From Halothiobacillus sp. (GTDB lineage Bacteria; Pseudomonadota; Gammaproteobacteria; Halothiobacillales; Halothiobacillaceae): a stretch of DNA of 64,000 nt. A program made the translations under genes and the position numbers. Of this stretch, positions 7,239-14,982 are shown one piece after another (position 1 is the stretch's first letter; every line of letters begins with the position of its first letter). Below the pieces are notes generated by a model. It made no database searches, was not told the origin of the DNA, and worked only from the letters and a program-made list of their open reading frames with translations. The stretch spans positions 434,001 to 498,000 of the forward strand of contig JADQCE010000002.1 of NCBI GenBank assembly GCA_016278265.1. The letters run 5' to 3'.

Positions 7239-8548
7239 TCGCCCCCCACGGCCGGCGGCTCACCTGGTCGCTCGTGGCTCATGGTGTCGAGGTCGCCCAG
7301 GATGCTGTCGCGCAGGTCTCGATCGGTGGCGGCCAGGTCGGTGGCGATGATCTGCCGCATCTTCTCGCGCAGGTAGGACTCCGGCGCACCCATCATCTGC
7401 ATCTGCTGGTACAGCTCGATCTCTGAGCCCAGGTCGGCCAGGCCGTAGTCGGTCGGCCATTCGATTTGCGTGCGGTCGGTGATGTCGAGCCAGCGGGCCA
7501 CGATTTCCCAGACGCGCCGCTCTAGGTCTTCCATGGACCGGGCGAACGAGGCGAGCGAGGCGTTGAGCGACTGGAACCGCAGCGTCATGGCAAGGCCCGA
7601 CTCGGCCTGATCGGGTGGCTCGACGTTGAGTGCCACCTCGTCGATGGTCTGCTGCAGGCGCTCTATCGCCTTGAAATATGCCTCGGTCGGGATGGATGTC
7701 GGGCTGATGAATGCCGGCATGGTGCCGGAGTGAACCAGCATGTTGTGGGTGCCGAGCGTCTCGGCCATGGAGTTGGCGTCGAACGTCTGCGACTGCTCGG
7801 GCGGCACCTGGTAGGTCAGGATCGAGAACGTCTGGGAGCGCAGCAGCTCGTCGAGTTCCGAGTGCAGGTTGTAGAGGCGCTTGCCCAGATCGGCCAACTG
7901 GCTGAACGAACCCTCGGCGCCGAACTCGCCGGTCTCGGAGAACGCCAGCACCGGGCAAAGGCCGAGGCCATGCTCGCCGCTTTCCAATACCTCGTCGCCT
8001 TTCAGCACGCGCCAGCCTTCCGTGTCCCACACCCTCGATACATCCACGCGCTCGCCGTCGAGATCCATCGTGTCGGCATAGCGGACGCTCGTGATCAGGC
8101 CGCGATGGTCGAGTTCGTATTCCTCGACGTGCTCGGGAAGGATCGGCACCAGGTACGGGGCGGCGCGCATGTCTTCCTGCTCGGCGCGGTTCGCTGGCAG
8201 CTCCGCCGGCGCGTCGATCAGCAGGAGCATGGTGCCGCGTGCCTTGGCTTCCATCATGAAGCGGTGCCAGAACACGCCGATCGAATTACCCCGCCAATCG
8301 CAGTCGTCCGAGATCACGTCCATCAGCGGGTTTTCCAGCACCCGGATAGGCGGGCGCTTGTCGATGTGGCCGACGAATCGGGACACCGCACGGCGAACCG
8401 GGTTGGCGTACCACGCCAGTTCCTTGCGCGCCGTGTACTTTCTGTCGCCTTCCCGTGGGTATCGCTTGAGATAGCTGCCGTCAGCGAATCCGCCCGTGCC
8501 GTGCAGGGCGTCCGCCAGGAATTGGAATCGTTCGGTGGTGAGCTGCAT
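7235..8548 (-). CDS. Phage portal-like protein, DUF4055
   Basis: 437 residues from ATG 8548, which has GAGG at a spacing of 8. An in-frame ATG at 8578 has its purine run too close. The order WYANPVRRAVSRFVGHIDKRPP near the N-terminus, DCDWRGNSIGVFWHRFMMEA near residue 75, and YQVPPEQSQTFDANSMAETLG fits DUF4055, a family of portal-like phage proteins. It would form the dodecameric channel at the head vertex. It is the first gene of the minus-strand block, unlike most phages where portal follows terminase on the same strand. Confidence 0.82.
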   Translation of the reverse strand: MQLTTERFQFLADALHGTGGFADGSYLKRYPREGDRKYTARKELAWYANPVRRAVSRFVGHIDKRPPIRVLENPLMDVISDDCDWRGNSIGVFWHRFMMEAKARGTMLLLIDAPAELPANRAEQEDMRAAPYLVPILPEHVEEYELDHRGLITSVRYADTMDLDGERVDVSRVWDTEGWRVLKGDEVLESGEHGLGLCPVLAFSETGEFGAEGSFSQLADLGKRLYNLHSELDELLRSQTFSILTYQVPPEQSQTFDANSMAETLGTHNMLVHSGTMPAFISPTSIPTEAYFKAIERLQQTIDEVALNVEPPDQAESGLAMTLRFQSLNASLASFARSMEDLERRVWEIVARWLDITDRTQIEWPTDYGLADLGSEIELYQQMQMMGAPESYLREKMRQIIATDLAATDRDLRDSILGDLDTMSHERPGEPPAVGGE

Positions 8549-8665
8549 CGGGCGAGCCTCGTCTGATCTTGCTCGCATCCTCGCCCGCTGTTGCCTCATT
8601 TCCGGGCCGCGCATGACACGCCTGCGCGCGAGGATGGCAACACCAATCAAAGGCGAGAGGCCGCA
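8549..8665. promoter_or_regulatory. Divergent intergenic region between portal and scaffold genes
   Basis: This 117-bp gap separates the minus-strand portal block from the plus-strand scaffold-capsid genes, so it should hold at least the promoter for the minus-strand block. It contains an inverted repeat CATCCTCGC (8576-8584) and GCGAGGATG (8628-8636), with matching GTTGCC/GGCAAC nearby, a possible operator or hairpin. No convincing -10/-35 pair is obvious. AGGCGAGAGG at 8651-8660 is the scaffold gene's ribosome-binding site. Confidence 0.4.
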
Positions 8666-9352
8666 ATGGACCTGGAACAACTCAGAGAGAAGCTGGAAGC
8701 CGAGGAATTCGACGCGCTCAAGAAGTACGTCGACGACCTCGTGGGCCAGCGCGATCAGGCTCGCGACGAGTCGATCAACAAGCGCAAGAAGCTCAAGGAG
8801 CAGGTCGAGACCCTGCAAACCACGCAGTCCGACCTGATGGAGCGCCTGGGGCTGGAGTCGATCGACGACCTCGAGCAGTTGCCCGACCTCAAGGGCGCGG
8901 CCGAGAGCGAAAAGCAGTATCAGGCACGGATCAAGCGCATGGAGCGCGACATGGCCGAGCGTGACGAAAAGATCAAGGATCTGGACAGCCGTTATCGCGG
9001 CCAGATGCTCGACGCGCAGCTTTCCCGCGCGCTGGGCAAGCACGAGTTTCTCGACACCGATCTGGTGGGTGACTACCTCAAGGCCCGCGTGGTCTGGGAA
9101 GAGGACTCACCGATGGTGGAAGCGGACGGCAAGACCGTTCCGCTCGAGGAAGGCGCGGCATGGCTGGCACAGACCAAGCCGCACCTGTTGAAAGCCGCCG
9201 GGGCGGGAGGCTCCGGGCATGTACCGAATGGCGGCAAGCCAAACGGTAAGAACCCGTTCGCGAGAGAGTCGCGGAACCTCACCGAGCAAGCGCGAATCAT
9301 GCGCGACAACCCCGAATTGGCCGAACGGCTCAAAGCCGAGGCCGGCAAGTAA
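8666..9352 (+). CDS. Phage scaffold protein
   Basis: 228 residues, mostly charged coiled coil (residues about 1-110: EEFDALKKYVDDLV, KRKKLKEQVETLQ, MERDMAERDEKIKDLDSRY), then a short globular region and a basic, flexible C-terminal tail. Position directly before the capsid gene and this composition are typical of internal scaffolds that guide prohead assembly. The start at 8666 follows GAGAGG at good spacing; upstream in-frame ATGs lack one. Confidence 0.75.
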   Translation: MDLEQLREKLEAEEFDALKKYVDDLVGQRDQARDESINKRKKLKEQVETLQTTQSDLMERLGLESIDDLEQLPDLKGAAESEKQYQARIKRMERDMAERDEKIKDLDSRYRGQMLDAQLSRALGKHEFLDTDLVGDYLKARVVWEEDSPMVEADGKTVPLEEGAAWLAQTKPHLLKAAGAGGSGHVPNGGKPNGKNPFARESRNLTEQARIMRDNPELAERLKAEAGK

Positions 9353-9366
9353 CAGGAGCCTGAACC

Positions 9367-10371
9367 ATGGCAGCCACGAAGATCTCCGACATCATCGTTC
9401 CCGATGTCTTCAACCCCTACGTGCAGCAGCGCACGGCGGAACTCGCCAACTTCTACTTGGGCGGCATCGTCTCCAACGACGAGCAGCTCAACACGCTGGC
9501 TCAGTCCGGCGGCAAGACCCTGAACATGCCGTTCTGGAATGACCTGACCGGCGATGACGAGGTGCTGAGCGACACCGGCGCACTCACCCCGGCGGCTATC
9601 ACCTCCGGCCAGGACATCGGCGTTCTGCACATGCGCGGCAAGGCCTGGGGCGTCAACGACCTCGCCAAGGCGCTGGCCGGCGACGACCCGATGATGGACA
9701 TCGCCGACCGCGTGTCCCGCTACTGGCAGCGCGCCATGCAGGCGGTCGCACTGGCCTCGGTCAAGGGCGTGATTGCCGACAACGTCGCCAACGACTCGGC
9801 CGACATGCGGATCGACATCTCCGGCGCGACGAACGCCGACATCACCGCTGACACCAAGTTCAGCGCGGACGCCTTCATCGACGCCCAGGCGACCTTCGGT
9901 GACGCGGTTGGTGGCCTGACCGGCATCGCCATGCACTCCACGGTCTACCACAACCTCAAGAAGATCGACTCGATCAGCTTCGAGAAGGAGTCCGAGGGCG
10001 ATCTCGAGATCGAGACCTACCGTGGCCTGCGCGTGATCGTCGACGACGGCATGCCGTACACCCCGGCTGGTGGCGCGCTCGCCGGCGACACCGCGCCGTT
10101 CTACACCAGCTACCTGTTCGGCGCTGGCGCGATCGGCATGGGCCAGGGCGGCGCACCGGTGCCCACCGAGACCGACCGCGATTCGCTGGCCGGCGAGGAG
10201 TACCTCATCACCCGCTCGCACTTCCTGATGCACCCGCGCGGTATCGCCTTCCAGTCCGCATCGGTAGCCGGGGCCGCCCCGACCAACACCGAGCTGGAGA
10301 ACGCGCTCAACTGGGATCGCGCCTACACGCGCAAGAACGTCCGCATCGCCGCCATCGTCACCAACGGGTAA
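9367..10371 (+). CDS. Phage major capsid protein
   Basis: 334 residues. The first part (DIIVPDVFNPYVQQRTAELA, then SGGKTLNMPFWNDL) and the later DTKFSADAFIDAQATFGD with the TGIAMHSTVYHNLKK segment match the HK97-fold coat proteins annotated as major capsid in many siphoviruses. It lies 15 nt after the scaffold gene, with AGGAGCC before the ATG. It assembles the icosahedral head. Confidence 0.88.
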   Translation: MAATKISDIIVPDVFNPYVQQRTAELANFYLGGIVSNDEQLNTLAQSGGKTLNMPFWNDLTGDDEVLSDTGALTPAAITSGQDIGVLHMRGKAWGVNDLAKALAGDDPMMDIADRVSRYWQRAMQAVALASVKGVIADNVANDSADMRIDISGATNADITADTKFSADAFIDAQATFGDAVGGLTGIAMHSTVYHNLKKIDSISFEKESEGDLEIETYRGLRVIVDDGMPYTPAGGALAGDTAPFYTSYLFGAGAIGMGQGGAPVPTETDRDSLAGEEYLITRSHFLMHPRGIAFQSASVAGAAPTNTELENALNWDRAYTRKNVRIAAIVTNG

Positions 10372-10375
10372 GGCC

Positions 10376-10561
10376 ATGGGACTTGCAGCGTTCAACCGGG
10401 CGCGGCGTGAAGCCGCCGCCCGCGACCAGAAAGCCCAGCGCGAGGCGCCGCAACCGACCCCGGCGGAAACGTCGGCCGAGGTGAAGCCAAAGCGCACGGC
10501 CACCAAATCCAGCGGTGGGCGCAAGCGCGGCCCCGCGACCAAGACGACCAGAGAGGACTAA
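10376..10561 (+). CDS. Small basic protein after capsid gene
   Basis: 61 residues, lysine/arginine rich (KPKRTATKSSGGRKRGPATK at the C-terminus), beginning 5 nt after the capsid stop. The preceding ATGG is preceded by GGTAAGG. Low complexity and probably disordered. It could be a capsid-associated or DNA-binding accessory protein. No family recognised. Confidence 0.5.
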   Translation: MGLAAFNRARREAAARDQKAQREAPQPTPAETSAEVKPKRTATKSSGGRKRGPATKTTRED

Positions 10562-10564
10562 CCC

Positions 10565-11305
10565 ATGGCAGTCACCACACGCCCCTACATCGGCAAAGGC
10601 CGGGTGTACATGCGGGAGGCAGGCGCGGCCGAGGCCCTGGCCGAAGTCGGCAACGTCTCCGCGCTGTCCATCAGCGCAGAAGACAACGAGATCAACCTGC
10701 CGGACTACACACAGGGCGGCGGCGGCAACTACTCGAGCATCCGGCGCATCGACAGCGTCACCTGCTCGATCACGCTGCACGACCTGATCCTCAACAACCT
10801 GGCCGCCATCACCCGAGGCACCGGCTCCGAGGAGGCCGCACAGACGGCGAACCTCATCACGGAGACGGCCTACATCGGCGGCTTTATCCCGGTTGGCCCG
10901 AGCCCGACCAACGTCACCGTCGAGGACGCCGGCGGCGCTGGCACCACCTACGTCGAGGGAACGGACTACGAGATCCGCACCGGCGGCATCTTCATCCTTT
11001 CCGGCGGCACGATCACCGATGCCACCAGCGTCGACATCACCTCCGACACCAGCGCCCGCGAAGTGATCGAGGCGATGACCCAGAGCGGCAAGCAGTACGA
11101 GCTGTACTTCGACGGCCTCAACGAGGCGGACAGCGGTAGCTCGGTCGTGCTCCACGCCTACAAGTTCGCCCCGGGCATCGGCAACGAGCTGCCCATGATC
11201 GGCGACGAGTTCGCGGAGATCACGCTTGAAGGCGAGCTGCTGATCGATACCACCAAGACCGGCACCGGCGTGAGCCAGTATTACAAGGTCGAGGCCGCGG
11301 CGTAA
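10565..11305 (+). CDS. Major tail tube protein
   Basis: 246 residues, rich in beta-type sequence, G, T and D. It contains a central segment with VTVEDAGGAGTTYVEGTDYE, common in major tail tube proteins with an added Ig-like or beta insert. It precedes the frameshifted tail chaperone genes and the tape measure gene, the canonical tube position. It would polymerise around the tape measure to form the tail tube. Confidence 0.78.
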   Translation: MAVTTRPYIGKGRVYMREAGAAEALAEVGNVSALSISAEDNEINLPDYTQGGGGNYSSIRRIDSVTCSITLHDLILNNLAAITRGTGSEEAAQTANLITETAYIGGFIPVGPSPTNVTVEDAGGAGTTYVEGTDYEIRTGGIFILSGGTITDATSVDITSDTSAREVIEAMTQSGKQYELYFDGLNEADSGSSVVLHAYKFAPGIGNELPMIGDEFAEITLEGELLIDTTKTGTGVSQYYKVEAAA

Positions 11306-11316
11306 GGAGCTGACAC

Positions 11317-11661
11317 ATGAGTGAACTGGCCGTCACCAAGAAGGTGAAGATCAGCGAGGACCGCGCCGTCGAGGTGCGGGAGCTGACCGTTGGCGAGATC
11401 CGGCAATGGCTGGCCGACCTCGAGAGTGAGGCGACCGCGGAGGCCGACATCGTTGGCGAGTTCCTGCGGGCCGACCTTTCGCTGCGAGACCTGGCACGCC
11501 TGACCGATCTCACCATCGACGACATGGACGATCTCACGCAATCGCAGATCGGGAAGGTCAGCGAGGCGGCCAAGAAGCTGAATCCCGATTTTTTCGGGAT
11601 GCGCGACCGGCTGAACAAGGCGGGCCAGCGGATGGCCTCAGCCGGCGCGTCCGGCAGCTAA
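11317..11661 (+). CDS. Tail assembly chaperone (gpG-like), zero-frame product
   Basis: 114 residues, acidic and helical (VRELTVGEIRQWLADLESEA), lying between the tail tube and tape measure genes. In lambda-like phages such a protein (G) and its -1 frameshifted longer form (GT) coat the tape measure protein during tail assembly and are not in the virion. A slippery heptamer T TTT TTC at 11589-11595 sits in the correct phase near the 3' end. See the next entry for the fusion. Confidence 0.75.
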   Translation: MSELAVTKKVKISEDRAVEVRELTVGEIRQWLADLESEATAEADIVGEFLRADLSLRDLARLTDLTIDDMDDLTQSQIGKVSEAAKKLNPDFFGMRDRLNKAGQRMASAGASGS

Positions 11662-11777
11662 GCAAGAACGTCAGCACGCTCGTCCGTAGCGGACACGGCG
11701 CGGGCGTCTGGCACTACCCCTGGCGGGTCTACCTCGAGGCGATCGAGGAGGCCAACGAGGCCGCAAAGGCCAAGTGA
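11317..11777 (+). CDS. Tail assembly chaperone GT-type, -1 frameshift product
   Basis: Reading 93 codons of the gpG-like frame to TTC (11593-11595), slipping back one base and continuing from C11595 gives an uninterrupted -1 frame to TGA 11775-11777, a product of 153 residues. The extension is highly helical near its end (VWHYPWRVYLEAIEEANEAA) and has no start codon of its own, so frameshifting is the natural explanation. It ends 36 nt before the tape measure start. Confidence 0.7.
11589..11595 (+). promoter_or_regulatory. Programmed -1 ribosomal frameshift site TTTTTTC
   Basis: Six T plus C form a canonical X XXY YYZ slippery heptamer (T TTT TTC) in the zero frame of the gpG-like gene. It is the only such heptamer I noticed in this gene. 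It places the -1 extension in frame with no stop for 60 codons. GC-rich sequence immediately downstream could form a stimulatory structure, which I have not folded. Confidence 0.65.
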
Positions 11778-11812
11778 CCGCCGGGCCTTATTCCTGAATG
11801 GCGGAGCCACCC

Positions 11813-14602
11813 ATGGCTGATTTCGATCTGGCACTAAAGCTGCGACTCGACCAGGGCAACGCCCAGGCCGGGCTGCGGCAATTCGCCGGACAGGCCAAGG
11901 GTTCGCTCCGCGACGTGTCGAAGACGGCCAAGAGCACCAGCAACTCGCTCGACGACGTTTTCGACTCCCTCGGCATCCGCTCCAGCCGCCAGATCAAGGC
12001 GGACATAGACCGGGTGCGCGACTCCCTTCGCAAGCTGGGCAAGGACGGCCGCGTCTCCGGCCGTGAGCTCGCCCGTGGGCAGAAGGCCGGCGCCGCACAG
12101 ATCAAGGCACTCAAGGCCGAGATGCGCGGCGCGACAGGCGTCATCGGGAGCCACCGGGCGGCGATTGGCTCGCTGATCGCCCGCGTGGGCGCGCTGGCTG
12201 GTGCCTACCTCTCGGTGCAGACCGCGATCAACCAGATCGGCGGGATCATCAGCACCGGCGCGCAGTTCGAGAAGATGGGAAAGCAGCTCGAGGCGCTTAC
12301 GGGCAGCAGCGAGAATGCCGAGCGGGCCATGCAGTGGATCGAGGATTTCGTCCAGACCACCCCGTTCCAGCTCGACGGCGTGACCAAGGGATTCACCCGC
12401 CTCAAGGCGTTCGGCCTCGACCCGATGGACGGCACCTATCAGGCCATTGCCGACCAGACAGCAGCCCTCGGCGGCAGCCAGGAAGAGATGGAGGGCATCG
12501 TCCTCGCGCTCGGTCAGGCGTTCGCCAAGCAGAAGCTCCAGGGCGAGGAAATCCTGCAACTGATCGAGCGCGGCGTGCCTGTGTGGGAACTGCTGGCCGA
12601 GTCGACCGGCAAGACCAACGCCGAGCTTCAAGACATGTCGTCGAACGGCGAGCTTGGCCGCGAGGCAATCCGTGGCCTGATCGCCGAGATGGGCCGGGTG
12701 AACTCGGGCGCCGCCGCCGCGCAGATGGACACCTTCAACGGCCAGCTTTCCAACCTGCAAGACCAATGGATGCAGGTGCAGCGCACCATCGCCGAGGCCG
12801 GGTTCCTCGACTACCTCACCGACGAGATCGGCGACCTCAACGAAACCCTGTCCGAGATGGCCGAGTCCGGCGAACTGGCCGAGCGCGCCGAGGCAATCAG
12901 TGACGCCCTGATCGATGCGGCCGACGCGACCAAGGACTTTGTTCTTGTGCTCTACGACCTGCGCCAAGAGATCGGCTACACCGTGGCCGCCCTGTTGGCC
13001 CTCAAGGCGTTTTCCATCCTGCGCGGGGCGGCCACATCGGTCGCCGCTCTTGCTGGCTCGATCGGCCGCCTCAAGGGCGCGCCTGCAACGCTTGCTGCGA
13101 CCGGCAAGTCAGCCAGCCGGGCAGCGACCGCCCTCCGAGCGCTATCGTCCATCCGGATGGTCGCCCTGACCGGTGGCATCGGCGCGGTGGCCTTGGGCGC
13201 GGTGGCGCTTATTAACCACCTGAACGAAGTCCGCCGGCAGCAGAACGAAATCATGCGCGCCGAGAACGAGCGCCGGCAGCGCCTCGAGGGCGATACGTCG
13301 ATCAACGCGATCGACCGCGACACGGTGGTCAAGAACAAGCAGGCGCTCGACGACCTGAACGCCTACGAGCGGAAGATTTACGCCGAACGAATGGAGCGAT
13401 CCAAGAAGTATTGGGACGCGAGGTCCAAGCAGCTTGCGCATGAATACGCTCAGGAGGCATTCCTTGGAAACGAGGCGGCCAAAGAGCGCCTGCTTGCAGA
13501 ACTCAAGGCATCATCTCGTGAGTACGAGTTGCGCCGCGAGGCCCTGCGCGACCTCGAGGACTACGCCGACGAGCGCGAGGAACTAGAGCAGGAACTGTCC
13601 GACAAGGTCACGGACGTGAAGGCCGACATGAGGGCCGATCTGGAAAAGCAGCTTGACGCGGAGGTGAAGGCCTACCAGGACGCGAACAAGCGCATCGAGA
13701 CCCTGCGCAAACAGCGCCTCGAGATCGAGAAGAACTACAAGACCGAGCTCGCCAAGTTCGACGAGACTGGCCAGCAGCTAGACGGCGGGCAGGAAGCGCC
13801 CGAGTATCTCGACATCTACAGCAAGGTGGCGCAGGGCCAGCGATCGATGGAGGCTGGCGACACGGAGGCGGCCGTCGATTCCGCCCAGCAGGCCCGCGAG
13901 CTGATCGAAGCGGCGAATCAGGCCGGCAGCGTTGGCGAGACGTGGCTGCAAACCCTGCTCAACAACGCCAGCAGCATCGTCGAGCAGGCCAAGCAGGCGG
14001 ACGTGGCCGCAAACGAGCAGGCGCAGGAGAAGGCCCAGACCGAACTTCAGAAAGCCAAGACGACGATCCAGCAGCTCAAGGAGGAGACCGCCTGGCTCGA
14101 GCAGATCAGCGTCGGGTTCGACCAGGAGGCGGCCAACGCCAGCGCCGACCAACTTCGAGCCCAACTGCAGAAGCGCCTAGACAACAATCCGCTTGTCATG
14201 CCGGTGACCACGTCGGACCTTGGCGGCAGCGAGGACGACGACACCCCAGGCTTCGCCAGCGGCGGCTACTTGCGCGGCCCTGGCACCGGCACTAGCGATT
14301 CCATGCTGGCCCGCCTGTCCAACGGCGAATACATCATCAAGGCGGCCGCCGTGCGCCGGTTCGGCAAGGGCTTTTTCGACCAACTCAACGGCATGCGCCT
14401 GCCGAAGTTCGCCAGCGGCGGGATCGTCAACAACCTGCGCATGCCCGCGCTCAAGATGCCGTCCACTTCCACCGGTGGCGGTTCGAGCGGCGACACCCTG
14501 TATCTCACCCTAGGCGGCCAGCAGTACGGCCCGGTTTCCGCCTCGCCGGACGTGAGCCGTGATCTCAAGCGAGCGGCCGCCATGTACGGAGGTGCCCGAT
14601 GA
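11813..14602 (+). CDS. Tape measure protein of the prophage
   Basis: 929 residues from ATG 11813 (GGAG at 6-nt spacing; an ATG at 11798 lacks a site). The N-terminal 400 residues contain the phage tape measure domain (QFEKMGKQLEALTGSSENAE, VTKGFTRLKAFGLDP, LGQAFAKQKLQGEEILQL). Hydrophobic stretches follow at about 385-430 and a long coiled coil at about 480-720. The C-terminal part has FASGGYLRGPGTGTSDSMLA. It sets tail length and is ejected with DNA. It is unlike the tape measure protein of the island at 33197. Confidence 0.92.
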   Translation: MADFDLALKLRLDQGNAQAGLRQFAGQAKGSLRDVSKTAKSTSNSLDDVFDSLGIRSSRQIKADIDRVRDSLRKLGKDGRVSGRELARGQKAGAAQIKALKAEMRGATGVIGSHRAAIGSLIARVGALAGAYLSVQTAINQIGGIISTGAQFEKMGKQLEALTGSSENAERAMQWIEDFVQTTPFQLDGVTKGFTRLKAFGLDPMDGTYQAIADQTAALGGSQEEMEGIVLALGQAFAKQKLQGEEILQLIERGVPVWELLAESTGKTNAELQDMSSNGELGREAIRGLIAEMGRVNSGAAAAQMDTFNGQLSNLQDQWMQVQRTIAEAGFLDYLTDEIGDLNETLSEMAESGELAERAEAISDALIDAADATKDFVLVLYDLRQEIGYTVAALLALKAFSILRGAATSVAALAGSIGRLKGAPATLAATGKSASRAATALRALSSIRMVALTGGIGAVALGAVALINHLNEVRRQQNEIMRAENERRQRLEGDTSINAIDRDTVVKNKQALDDLNAYERKIYAERMERSKKYWDARSKQLAHEYAQEAFLGNEAAKERLLAELKASSREYELRREALRDLEDYADEREELEQELSDKVTDVKADMRADLEKQLDAEVKAYQDANKRIETLRKQRLEIEKNYKTELAKFDETGQQLDGGQEAPEYLDIYSKVAQGQRSMEAGDTEAAVDSAQQARELIEAANQAGSVGETWLQTLLNNASSIVEQAKQADVAANEQAQEKAQTELQKAKTTIQQLKEETAWLEQISVGFDQEAANASADQLRAQLQKRLDNNPLVMPVTTSDLGGSEDDDTPGFASGGYLRGPGTGTSDSMLARLSNGEYIIKAAAVRRFGKGFFDQLNGMRLPKFASGGIVNNLRMPALKMPSTSTGGGSSGDTLYLTLGGQQYGPVSASPDVSRDLKRAAAMYGGAR

Positions 14603-14982
14603 GCTACTGGAAAGACCCGGCCACCGTCACCCCGGACGCGACCAGCGCATGGATCGACCCGCTCAAGGTGAACGGCACCGCACTGGCCGATACCGAGCAG
14701 CTTGATCCGCAGGTGAGCGTCACGCCCATCGGCGGCGCGGCCATCCATCGGCTGTCTGACGGCAGCGCGGCCAAGCAGACCGTGTGGCGCAAGCGCCGCG
14801 TGCGTGTCTCCGGCAACGGATGGGTGCCGCCGACGCTCTCAGGCCTCGACTGGAGCGCGCCAGTTACCGTCGAGGGCCACATGCTCGCCGGGCCTGTCAC
14901 CGGCTACTCAGACGGCCCAGAAGAATCATTCGACCCGGCAAACGCGTCCTGGTCGTGGAGTTTCACCCTGGAGGAATCCTAA
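14599..14982 (+). CDS. Tail-tip associated protein, unknown
   Basis: 127 residues starting MSYWKDPATVTPDATSAWID. The ATG overlaps the tape measure stop (ATGA). Beta-type, tryptophan-rich sequence (WRKRRVRVSGNGWVPPTL) and place directly after the tape measure suggest a distal tail or minor tail protein. No motif decides it. Confidence 0.55.
   Translation: MSYWKDPATVTPDATSAWIDPLKVNGTALADTEQLDPQVSVTPIGGAAIHRLSDGSAAKQTVWRKRRVRVSGNGWVPPTLSGLDWSAPVTVEGHMLAGPVTGYSDGPEESFDPANASWSWSFTLEES

Noticed and set aside
4522-8636. GCGAGGATG at 4522-4530 as the inverted-repeat partner that flipped the portal block
   Set aside because: The copy at 4522 lies inside the head-protein gene, not at the block boundary, and nine bases are expected by chance in GC-rich DNA.
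9073-10542. 489-residue minus-strand frame opposite the capsid gene
   Set aside because: Shadow of the scaffold/capsid genes with no ribosome-binding site or family pattern.
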